The notes under the pieces were generated by a model. That model ran no database searches and was not told the DNA's origin. It worked only from the letters and a program-made list of their open reading frames with translations. A program made the position numbers and the translations under genes. Positions 1 through 5,411 of a stretch of 7,722 nucleotides of DNA are shown piece by piece. Numbering within the stretch: position 1 is the stretch's first letter; each line of letters starts with the position of its first letter. The DNA is from Methanosarcinales archaeon. GTDB taxonomy: Archaea > Halobacteriota > Syntropharchaeia > Alkanophagales > Methanospirareceae. The stretch is taken from contig DAOUYX010000069.1 in NCBI GenBank assembly GCA_030665925.1, positions 1 through 7,722 on the forward strand, read 5' to 3'.

Positions 1-1
1 A

Positions 2-376
2 GAGGTCAGTGACATCGGAGAAGCGTTAAGACTTATTCGTGAGGGCAAGGAGATAAACTATCAGGGCGCTTCCGGTGAAATCACCTTCGATGAGAATGGC
101 GACGTGTTCGGTGTTTACTGCGAATTCTCAATCGCCGATGATGGAAGCGTTGCGCTGGGAGAGAGTATTCCGCTTGAGGGGGAAGTAACGCCAACGCCGA
201 CACACACCGCAGCACCAACTGCAACACCTACTGCAGCGCCTACAATCGCACCTACAACTGTAGCACCTACAACCGCACCTACACCCACGCCTAAAGACCC
301 TGGCTTCGAAGCGATATTCGGCATCGCAGGAATTCTCGGCATTGCATATTTGATAGTACGGAAAAGACGAGAGTGA
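2..376 (+). CDS. C-terminal part of a PGF-CTERM-anchored ligand-binding protein (branched-chain amino-acid type PBP), 5' end outside window
   Basis: The reading frame is open from base 2 to a TGA at 374-376, so this is the last 124 codons of a gene that begins upstream; the GTG at 104 is internal. The first 45 codons, with a stretch like INYQGASGEITFDENGDV, match the C-terminal end of the Leu/Ile/Val-binding type of periplasmic ligand-binding protein (the receptor_ligand/Peripla_BP_6 family). A Thr/Pro/Ala-rich low-complexity stalk follows (bases about 188-295). The tail is Asp-Pro-Gly-Phe, a hydrophobic helix and a basic RKRRE end. That is the tripartite PGF-CTERM signal, which archaeosortase A is known to process in Euryarchaeota for lipid anchoring. 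I infer a surface-anchored solute receptor for an ABC transporter, with the stalk spanning the S-layer and probably glycosylated. The ligand cannot be told. The binding-protein call rests on a short piece; the PGF-CTERM call is firmer. Confidence 0.8.
   Translation, partial: EVSDIGEALRLIREGKEINYQGASGEITFDENGDVFGVYCEFSIADDGSVALGESIPLEGEVTPTPTHTAAPTATPTAAPTIAPTTVAPTTAPTPTPKDPGFEAIFGIAGILGIAYLIVRKRRE
188..295 (+). repeat. Thr/Pro/Ala-coding degenerate short repeats (stalk)
   Basis: The DNA repeats units close to GCACCTACAAC (for example at 248-258 and 263-273, with a variant at 275-284), together with ACNCCNAC-type variants. They encode an array of APT, TPT and APTT units. This is the linker of the surface protein, rich in hydroxyl residues that can carry O-glycans. 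Such imperfect repeats can change length by slippage. Confidence 0.7.
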
Positions 377-377
377 A

Positions 378-440
378 CTAAACTAAAAAATTGAAAAACG
401 TAGAGGGGTTATTTTAATTCCCCCCTTTTCTTTTATTTTT
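378..440. terminator. Convergent terminator zone
   Basis: Just after the stop of the first gene lies a GGGG (405-408) and CCCC (420-423) pair with an AT-rich loop, followed on the plus strand by a T-rich tract at 426-440. Read on the minus strand, 399 down to 378 is also T-rich because the plus strand is A-rich there. Archaeal termination depends mainly on T-tracts, so this zone could end the rightward surface-protein gene and also the leftward operon that stops at 548. The minus-strand use is less sure because it leaves a 3' tail of about 150 bases. Confidence 0.5.
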
Positions 441-547
441 GCAGATCGGGGGATAATTTGATCTGAGGATTCTTATTCCAGCGCAGCCGCTGATCGAGTG
501 GGGCTGCATGCACGAGCAGCAGGAGGTAGTCACGAGTTAAGATGAAA

Positions 548-832
548 CTATTCTGCTTTGACTTTCTCCTTCTTCTCTTCTTCTTTAGTTTCGAGATCTT
601 CCTTATACTGCTCTAACAACTCTACCTCTTTCTCTACCGCCTTTGTTATTGTTTTCAATGTGCTTATCCGGATATCAATGAGACTTGAAGCGAGCTTCGA
701 TGGTTTCGGAACATAATCCCCCAGAGAGCCCACTACGTCACCCGCTATATCGGCAGCAACCTTAAACGGAATAGCCGTTGTTCCTGCAAGGACTTTCAAC
801 GCCTTCGCTAAATCATCCTCTTCCCAATTCAT
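548..832 (-). CDS. Small helical protein of unknown family, coupled to the ArsA/Get3-like ATPase
   Basis: I do not recognise this family. It is the last gene of the leftward operon. Two starts fit. ATG at 832 forms an ATGA overlap with the TGA of the ATPase gene (832-829), giving 94 residues and classic translational coupling. ATG at 850 adds MEEEKK and overlaps by 22 bases. I prefer 832; neither has a strong ribosome site. No transmembrane helix or signal peptide is evident. Residues about 8-45 (from 832) look like an amphipathic or mildly hydrophobic helix rich in Ala, Val and Gly. A short break with Pro-Lys-Pro follows, then a long charged helix (about 52-94), heptad-like and coiled-coil prone, ending in a Lys/Glu-rich tail. 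This could be a soluble, membrane-touching or oligomeric adaptor. A role as partner of the ATPase is inferred only from the coupling. Confidence 0.8.
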   Translation of the reverse strand: MNWEEDDLAKALKVLAGTTAIPFKVAADIAGDVVGSLGDYVPKPSKLASSLIDIRISTLKTITKAVEKEVELLEQYKEDLETKEEEKKEKVKAE

Positions 833-2031
833 TTTCTTTTCTTCTTCCATCGCTCATCAATAAAGTATATGTGCAGTTCATCATTTAAAAGTTTTGCCTT
901 GTCCAGCTTCATCATGTGTGCAATCGCAGGAAGCGGAATGAAATTCCTCACTTCTCCGATATCCGTAGAAATAACCACAGACAGGTCTTCACCCACCCTC
1001 TCCACCTCGCATACCTCCTTGTGTTTGCTTGCAGAAGGAAGCGGAACGACGACTTCTAACCCTCGCTCGGTCTCCCGTACGTTGATTGCCTTACCCTCGA
1101 AGTAGATCTGAGCGGGGTCTTCATCGCCGAACAATTCCTCACCAACCGTGGATAGGAGCTTCAAGCCTTTTACTTCCGACTGGAATAGCTTGAGCTTTTT
1201 TAGTGGTAGTGGATGGAATGCCGACTCCAAATCTGTCATATATTTCCCCTGTGCCTTCTTCCACTCCTTAAAATACGAATCGCTCACCCCTTCCGGGATT
1301 ATCTTGTTCATTACAGCAAGATCAACGTTGATGTCGTATAGATTTGCAAGGAGGTATGTTCTTTTCAGGTTCTGTATGCTGAAAGCCTCGGGATTTGCAA
1401 TCAACCGTAAACTGGTGACTTTTCGGTCCGCAATGATATTCTTGAGCTTTTTGAGGATCTCCAGGAGCTTGAGGTCCTGCTTTATCACCTCTTTGCCCGG
1501 TGATGGCAAACCAACGATGGGCTCTGCTATTCGCGCGATATTGACAAGAGGCGCCACGAATTTGATGACTTTCGAAGCCGTGGATCCGATGAGCGTGGGT
1601 AGATAAATGTTCTTAAGTGCGTCGCCCGATGGCACGGTGTCGAGCACAATGACATCGTAGTTATTCGATTCCACGAACTCAACCACCTTTAGCAGCGATA
1701 CGAACTCAGTCATGTTCGGCAACGCAGCTATTTCGTATGCAAGCACTTCGTCAACCCCTTTCGACTCGAACAGAGAAACTACGTATTCCTGTATCACTCC
1801 GTACGACTCTCGTGCTTCTCGTACAGGATCTACCTGAATCGCCCAGAGCTTGTCCACGATTTTCGTCGGCGTATGGTGCACCGCGGTCTCAAGCGCATCC
1901 GAAAGGGTATGCGCCGGGTCTGAAGAGATAATCAGCGTCTCGTAGCCCATCTCAGATAGTTTTAAGGCCGTTGCACTTGAGATGACCGATTTACCTGCTC
2001 CGCCTTTACCAGTGTAAAAAATGACCCTCAT
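829..2031 (-). CDS. ArsA/Get3-like P-loop ATPase with C-terminal HSP20-like domain
   Basis: This is a 400-residue SIMIBI-class ATPase of the ArsA/Get3 family. Visible motifs are the deviant Walker A GKGGAGKS (residues 8-15), switch I DPAHTLSDAL (38-47), an EIAALPNM segment (100-107), switch II DTVPSGDALK (131-140), and an adenine-loop region around ANPEAF (212-217). Residues about 312-390 look like the HSP20-like beta domain often found at the C-terminus of archaeal and bacterial ArsA-family proteins. The only cysteine is Cys341, so it has neither the Get3 zinc CxxC nor the cysteine set of metalloid-pumping ArsA. Arsenite transport is therefore unlikely. Get3-type handling of tail-anchored or other membrane proteins is possible but unproven. 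The ATG at 2031 is preceded by a good ribosome site (GAGGAGAGGAG, 2048-2038). The start overlaps the upstream glycosyltransferase gene by 26 bases and the end overlaps the small protein gene. Confidence 0.92.
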   Translation of the reverse strand: MRVIFYTGKGGAGKSVISSATALKLSEMGYETLIISSDPAHTLSDALETAVHHTPTKIVDKLWAIQVDPVREARESYGVIQEYVVSLFESKGVDEVLAYEIAALPNMTEFVSLLKVVEFVESNNYDVIVLDTVPSGDALKNIYLPTLIGSTASKVIKFVAPLVNIARIAEPIVGLPSPGKEVIKQDLKLLEILKKLKNIIADRKVTSLRLIANPEAFSIQNLKRTYLLANLYDINVDLAVMNKIIPEGVSDSYFKEWKKAQGKYMTDLESAFHPLPLKKLKLFQSEVKGLKLLSTVGEELFGDEDPAQIYFEGKAINVRETERGLEVVVPLPSASKHKEVCEVERVGEDLSVVISTDIGEVRNFIPLPAIAHMMKLDKAKLLNDELHIYFIDERWKKKRK

Positions 2032-2791
2032 TTTTCGCTCCTCTCCTCAAATTAAAGTACAACTTTATAATTTTAGAGAACATTGCCGTGCTATCTGTGA
2101 ACGCATTCACTTTCGTGCCTGCGCCACCTTTGTCCACCCACGTCACTGGTATCTCCTTTACTTTGTACCCGTTCCTCTGTGCTCGGACAAGCAGCTCGGT
2201 ATCCCAGAACCAGTGCTCATCCTCTATTTCAGTCAGAATACGCATTAATGCATCTTTGCGGAAAGATTTGAAGCCGCATTGATGGTCCCGGATCGTTGAT
2301 CGCAAGATTATTCGAACAAGGAGATTAAAAACCGTGCTCATCGCTTTTCGCTTAAAAGACCGCTTCACAGTGCTATCTTTCAACATCCTCGAACCCGTTG
2401 CGAAATCGTACTGCTCTTCCTTTATCGCATTTATTAACGGTTTTAGATACGACAGATCGGTGGAGAGGTCAACGTCCATGTACGCTAAAATATCGCCCTG
2501 AGCGAGTTTAAAGGCGTGATTGAGTGCTTTCCCTCTACCTAATCGCATGTCGCTGTGGATATGTCTAAGTGAGGAATCTGCGGATGCTACTCGATTTGCT
2601 ATATCAGCCGTACCGTCAGTGCTACCGTCTTCCGCAATGAGTATCTCATAGGAGGAAGAGAACTCAGCTAACGCTTGCTTCGTCTGCCGTACCGCAGCCC
2701 GTATTTTATCCGCTTCGTTATGCGCCGGGAGCACCAGGGAGATTTCAATGGTTCTTTTTTTTTCTCGCATCTTCGATTCACGTTCACACAT
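2006..2791 (-). CDS. Family 2 glycosyltransferase, ALG5/DPM1-like dolichyl-phosphate sugar synthase
   Basis: This enzyme should transfer a hexose from a nucleotide sugar to a polyprenyl (dolichyl) phosphate on the cytoplasmic face. Motifs in order: LPAHNE (21-26), EDGSTDGT (54-61, nucleotide binding), GRGKALN (85-91), the metal-binding DVD in YMDVDLSTD (104-112), DHQCGFKSF (169-177), and WFWDTELL (194-201) with EIPVTW (213-218). The last two blocks are typical of dolichyl-phosphate glucose or mannose synthases of the ALG5 type. At 261 residues it has no C-terminal membrane helices, so it would be soluble or peripheral. Start choice is uncertain: ATG at 2791 or ATG at 2770 (codon 8). The TATA-like box at about 2811-2822 would give an almost leaderless transcript for 2791 or a short leader for 2770. 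It is first in the operon and divergent from the PMT gene, which suggests it supplies lipid-linked sugar. Glucose versus mannose cannot be decided. Confidence 0.9.
   Translation of the reverse strand: MCERESKMREKKRTIEISLVLPAHNEADKIRAAVRQTKQALAEFSSSYEILIAEDGSTDGTADIANRVASADSSLRHIHSDMRLGRGKALNHAFKLAQGDILAYMDVDLSTDLSYLKPLINAIKEEQYDFATGSRMLKDSTVKRSFKRKAMSTVFNLLVRIILRSTIRDHQCGFKSFRKDALMRILTEIEDEHWFWDTELLVRAQRNGYKVKEIPVTWVDKGGAGTKVNAFTDSTAMFSKIIKLYFNLRRGAKNEGHFLHW
2038..2048 (-). promoter_or_regulatory. Ribosome-binding site of the ArsA/Get3-like gene
   Basis: On the minus strand GAGGAGAGGAG ends seven bases ahead of the ATG at 2031. It lies inside the coding sequence of the glycosyltransferase (Arg-Arg-Gly-Ala codons), so ribosomes finishing that gene pass over it. 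This supports the chosen ATPase start and translational coupling. Confidence 0.75.
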
Positions 2792-2808
2792 TAAACACGA
2801 TTAAAACT

Positions 2809-2822
2809 AAGTTTTATATTTG
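2809..2822. promoter_or_regulatory. Shared TATA-like element of a divergent promoter
   Basis: The 61-base gap between the leftward operon and the PMT gene contains AAGTTTTATATTTG. Read rightward, TTTTATAT lies about 40 bases ahead of the PMT ATG, so transcription would begin about a dozen bases before it. Read leftward, AAATATAAAA lies 20-30 bases ahead of the ATG at 2791, fitting a leaderless transcript. The second AT run just before the PMT start (2843-2851) is too close to serve as its TATA box unless a later start is used. The sequence shows the element; its use in both directions is inference. Confidence 0.45.
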
Positions 2823-2852
2823 TTTCCGCTAAATTGGATTTGAATATATAAG

Positions 2853-4568
2853 ATGGAAAAGATAAGGAAGTTAGAAATAGCCTCAGTCTCTGCGCTTACA
2901 ATACTGTTCTTAGTTCTCGCTCTTCTTAACATAGGTTCTCCCAGTATGCCTTCTTCCTATTGGGTGCCCGGGAGTACTTCCGGAGATAACCAAATTATTT
3001 TCGATTTCGATCAGGTTCAACAGGTGAAAGAGGTTTATATTTTCTTGGGCGATGAGAAACAAGCCAAATTTAGTGTTTACGGCGGAGACTCGAGTAAATG
3101 GCGGTTGCTTTCCTCCTATGACAAAGCAAATTATTGCTCGTGGGAGAAAATCAGGCTGCGCAACACGAGTACACGATTTCTCAAATTTGCGTTTGACACG
3201 TCGGAATCAAAAGGTAAAATTGGGGAGATTGTGGTAGTATCCGGAGAGAATGGAAGAATTGTGCCGATACGCGTGTATGCAGAAGGAGAACCGGACAGCG
3301 AGAGCGGAGATATTGAGCGGCTAATCGACGAGCAAGACATAGTAGAAGTTCCACTTGTACAATCATACAAATACGGCACTTATTTTGACGAAGTTTATTT
3401 TGTGCGAACTGCTTGGGGGTATTTAAATCTTGAGGAACCATATGAATGGTCGCATCCGCCGCTTGGGAAGCTTATAATCGCGGGCGGCATAGCGTGCTTT
3501 GGCATGAATCCATTTGGATGGCGGATTTTGGGTGTTTTAGCTGCAACTGCGATGATCCCCGTAATGTTCCTGTTTGGTAAGCGCATGTTTAAGAGCGCCG
3601 TAGCAGGGTTATTCGCTGCTTTTCTTTTGACCTTTGATTTCGCACATTTCGCTCTATCTCGATTAGCAACCGGGGAGATATACATCGCCCTTTTTTCGTT
3701 AATTATGTTTTACTTCTTCTTCGACTATCTTCGCATCGTAAATGATGGTGACGATGCGAGAAAAGCGGAAAAGCCACTTTTCATCAGCATTGTCTGCTTT
3801 GGACTCTGGTTTGCGACGAAATGGACTGCTGCTTTTGGTCTCGCCGCGATTTTGATTCTTCTGTTAATCAGCAATCTAAGAAATAAGAGACCGTTTTATA
3901 GCGATTATAAAATAGTTCTGGCTGGGCTATTCGTTTCTGCTGCCATTTATATCGCAGCGTACATTCCGTACATGCTCTCCGGAACGGGTCATGGACTCTG
4001 GGATGTTGTCATGAAACAGTTCGGAATGTTTGGCTACCACGCATGGAGCGTAGTTGGAGCGACTCATCCTTTCTCTTCACCCTGGTGGAGCTGGCCACTC
4101 ATGCTTAAAACACTCTGGCTGTACTCCAACACTGTGAATGGCAGCACAGTTTCGACGATTGTGTTGATGGGCAACCCAGCGATATGGTGGGGTGGCATTC
4201 CTGCCTTGATTGTAATTGCAGCGAAGTTTTTGCGTGGTGCGGTGAAGGCAGGGGTGCAAGAGCAGGATTACCGGTGCCCCTTCATTCTGATCTCTTTTAT
4301 ACTGCTCTGGATTCCTTATGCGCTAATCACCAGAACTCTGTTCATATACCATTTCGTTCCCGCAGTACCATTTATGATATTCGCAATCACGTACGGGATG
4401 AAGGAACTGCAACAGAAGGTATCAAAAGGAAAATTCATTGCTGTCATTATAGTTATTCTTATTGTAACCGCCGCTCTATTCTGCCTCTTCTATCCCGTAA
4501 TATCGGGCTATCCCGTAGCGGTCGAATATAAAGAGAGTTTAAGATGGTTGGATGGGTGGATATTTTAA
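2853..4568 (+). CDS. PMT-family (GT39) protein O-mannosyltransferase with discoidin-like N-terminal insert
   Basis: This is a 571-residue polytopic membrane enzyme expected to move mannose or another hexose from a dolichyl-phosphate donor to Ser/Thr of exported proteins, on the outer face. A first membrane helix spans about 10-28. Residues about 35-145 form a hydrophilic beta-rich segment resembling a coagulation factor 5/8 C (discoidin) domain. The core follows: the acidic pair FDEVYF (178-183, equivalent to the catalytic Asp-Glu of PMTs), HPPLGK (201-206), NPFGWR (219-224), FDFAHF (261-266), SRLATGE (269-275), HPFSSPWWSWPLML (405-418), GNPAIWW (440-446) and IYHFVPAVPF (498-507). The end, with YP-SGYPV and LRWLDGW, matches bacterial and archaeal PMTs. 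About ten or more helices are visible. No clear ribosome site precedes ATG 2853, consistent with a short leader. The divergent neighbour makes dolichyl-phosphate sugar, its likely donor. Confidence 0.93.
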   Translation: MEKIRKLEIASVSALTILFLVLALLNIGSPSMPSSYWVPGSTSGDNQIIFDFDQVQQVKEVYIFLGDEKQAKFSVYGGDSSKWRLLSSYDKANYCSWEKIRLRNTSTRFLKFAFDTSESKGKIGEIVVVSGENGRIVPIRVYAEGEPDSESGDIERLIDEQDIVEVPLVQSYKYGTYFDEVYFVRTAWGYLNLEEPYEWSHPPLGKLIIAGGIACFGMNPFGWRILGVLAATAMIPVMFLFGKRMFKSAVAGLFAAFLLTFDFAHFALSRLATGEIYIALFSLIMFYFFFDYLRIVNDGDDARKAEKPLFISIVCFGLWFATKWTAAFGLAAILILLLISNLRNKRPFYSDYKIVLAGLFVSAAIYIAAYIPYMLSGTGHGLWDVVMKQFGMFGYHAWSVVGATHPFSSPWWSWPLMLKTLWLYSNTVNGSTVSTIVLMGNPAIWWGGIPALIVIAAKFLRGAVKAGVQEQDYRCPFILISFILLWIPYALITRTLFIYHFVPAVPFMIFAITYGMKELQQKVSKGKFIAVIIVILIVTAALFCLFYPVISGYPVAVEYKESLRWLDGWIF

Positions 4569-4583
4569 TTTTACTCTTGCTCG

Positions 4584-4609
4584 ATGAGATTATTGAATGA
4601 GATTATTGA
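4584..4609. repeat. Perfect 13-base tandem duplication
   Basis: ATGAGATTATTGA occurs twice back to back (4584-4596 and 4597-4609), between the PMT stop and the left end of the insertion sequence remnant. It is non-coding and may mark a replication slip or an old insertion/excision event. Confidence 0.85.
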
Positions 4610-4618
4610 TATTCAAAA

Positions 4619-4644
4619 CCCTAACTCTTCCGATTTTAGGGAAT
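4619..4644 (+). repeat. Left terminal inverted repeat of the IS remnant
   Basis: CCCTAACTC, then five bases TTCCG, then ATTTTAGGGAAT. The complement of the right end reads CCCTAACTC, six different bases, then ATTTTAGGGAAT. Twenty-one bases match around a short variable core. Within this repeat CCCTAA (4619-4624) and TTAGGG (4636-4641) can also pair into a small hairpin. Confidence 0.85.
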
Positions 4645-4665
4645 AACTTCACGAAACACGAAGTT
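4645..4665. other. Small hairpin just inside the IS left end
   Basis: AACTTC (4645-4650) and GAAGTT (4660-4665) form a six-base inverted repeat with a nine-base loop, directly after the left terminal repeat and before the transposase. In some insertion sequences such hairpins block read-through transcription into the transposase; here that is only a suggestion. Confidence 0.4.
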
Positions 4666-4742
4666 CTCCAAGCGGTATTTATCAATTGCACGCGTATACG
4701 ATAGGATAGCAAGAGATAAAGAACTTCGGATGTTCTTACTAT

Positions 4743-5207
4743 GTGTACCGATCTACCACGTTCTGGGATAAAGAATTGAAGAAGCGGCGGAAGAGAGCGA
4801 CCTATCTTGGGAAACTCGATAAAGAGCGCGGTTTTATCAGCAGTAAGAAGGGGATTCCGCGTTTTCGACCCAGAAGCATACGACAGTACGGCAATGCCAT
4901 GCTACTCCACAGAGCGATGCAGGACATACTCCCACTGCTCAAAGAAGGCTTTGATGAACTCTGGCAGGAGATTTCGAAGACGCAGTGCTGAGGATGGAAG
5001 AAGAGAAGACCCTGTATAAGCGACTGGATGAGGAAACGATTGATAAGGAAAGGCTTGGAAGAGGTCTAAAACGTGCTGGAAGAGTTTTCAACGGTTTATA
5101 TCGTCACGGACGGCGAGCGGGAGGTAATTTCAGAGATCCCGAGAAAAGTAACTGAACTCGACAAACTGTTAGGGATTGATGCATTCCCTAAAATGATGCG
5201 GAGTTAG
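4743..5207 (+). pseudogene. Transposase remnant (IS1634/IS4-like), N- and C-terminal ends only
   Basis: The frame from the GTG at 4743 reads YRSTTFWDKELKKRRKRATY, then LGKLDKERGFI, a pattern known from the N-terminus of IS1634-like transposases. It runs 82 codons to a TGA at 4989-4991. The same frame is broken again by a TAA at 5067-5069. It then reads VLEEFSTVYIVTDGE, SEIPRKV and ELDKLLGID to a TAG at 5205-5207, which resembles the family's extreme C-terminus. In-frame codons before 4743 read SYYV with no ATG. An ATG at 4730 lies in another frame and would join by loss of one T, suggesting a start-codon frameshift. Only about 155 codons remain of an expected 450 or more, and no catalytic DDE region is visible, so it cannot make an active enzyme. 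The exact family is uncertain. Confidence 0.8.
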
Positions 5208-5209
5208 GG
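5183..5209 (-). repeat. Right terminal inverted repeat of the IS remnant
   Basis: The plus strand reads ATTCCCTAAAAT (5183-5194), six bases, then GAGTTAGGG (5201-5209), the complement of the left repeat outside a short variable core. The transposase stop codon TAG (5205-5207) falls inside this repeat, an economical layout common in insertion sequences. Confidence 0.85.
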
Positions 5210-5411
5210 ATTAAAAGATGACGTTTCAACCACTTTCGATCGTGAAAAACAACAAAACTGAAACCCTCAGCGGCTATGAAAGAAGAATTTCAAACAAAAT
5301 AATGAGCAGTTAACAAGCCTATAATAACAGTTAAAAGAGCGGCATTTTCTGTTCTGTGTACTGGATGCACGAGTACAACCTTTGACATGCCTTTCTCCCG
5401 CGATTAAACGG
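5210..5411. other. Gene-free stretch between the IS remnant and the leftward membrane-protein pair
   Basis: I see no gene here. GTTTCA (5223-5228) and TGAAAC (5259-5264) form a wide inverted repeat. The plus-strand A-rich run at about 5242-5256 would read as a T-rich tract on the minus strand, so it could terminate the leftward pair that ends at 5412. Together with the 4569-4618 spacer and the IS remnant, this makes a gap of about 840 bases without an intact gene. Confidence 0.5.

Larger units (their letters stand above)
4619..5209 (+). mobile_element. Decayed, internally deleted insertion sequence (IS1634/IS4-like)
   Basis: The element is bounded by matching inverted repeats at 4619-4644 and 5183-5209 and contains fragments of a transposase reading rightward. 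At 591 bases it is far shorter than intact IS1634-like elements, which are above 1.5 kb. The centre that would carry the DDE catalytic core is gone. The flanking bases ATTCAAAA (4611-4618) and ATTAAAAG (5210-5217) resemble an eroded target duplication, which is weak evidence in an AT-rich setting. It sits between the ends of two convergent transcription units, a neutral place for insertion. Family assignment comes from the N-terminal residues and the EIPRKV-type C-terminus. The boundaries are well supported by the repeats. Confidence 0.8.

Noticed and set aside
115..342. Minus-strand open frame rich in Val, Gly and Ala opposite the surface protein
   Set aside because: It is the complement of the Thr/Pro repeat and has no start signal. 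The plus-strand frame has clear family features and a sorting tail.
483..507. GCAGCC and GGCTGC inverted repeat as a terminator for the leftward operon
   Set aside because: Six-base stem with a 13-base loop and no T-tract on the minus strand after it. The T-rich zone at 399-378 is a better candidate.
456..540. Open stretch reading AQPLIEWGCMHEQQEVVTS before a TAA, in the intergenic region
   Set aside because: Only 28 codons after a TAA, with no plausible start or ribosome site and no family recognised. It might be a gene relic but cannot be supported.
1148..1606. Plus-strand 152-codon open frame inside the ATPase gene
   Set aside because: Its sequence has no recognisable domain, and the opposite strand encodes conserved ArsA/Get3 motifs across the same bases.
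829..2031. Arsenite-pump ATPase (ArsA) as the function
   Set aside because: A single cysteine, no duplicated ATPase halves and no ars genes nearby argue against metalloid transport.
5223..5264. GTTTCA and TGAAAC ends suggesting a CRISPR repeat
   Set aside because: The stretch occurs once, with no repeated unit at regular spacing and no cas gene nearby. A wide six-base inverted repeat can arise by chance.
5325..5384. Short reading VYWMHEYNL upstream of a stop, possibly a second transposase scrap
   Set aside because: Too short to assign, and it lies outside the terminal repeats of the IS remnant.
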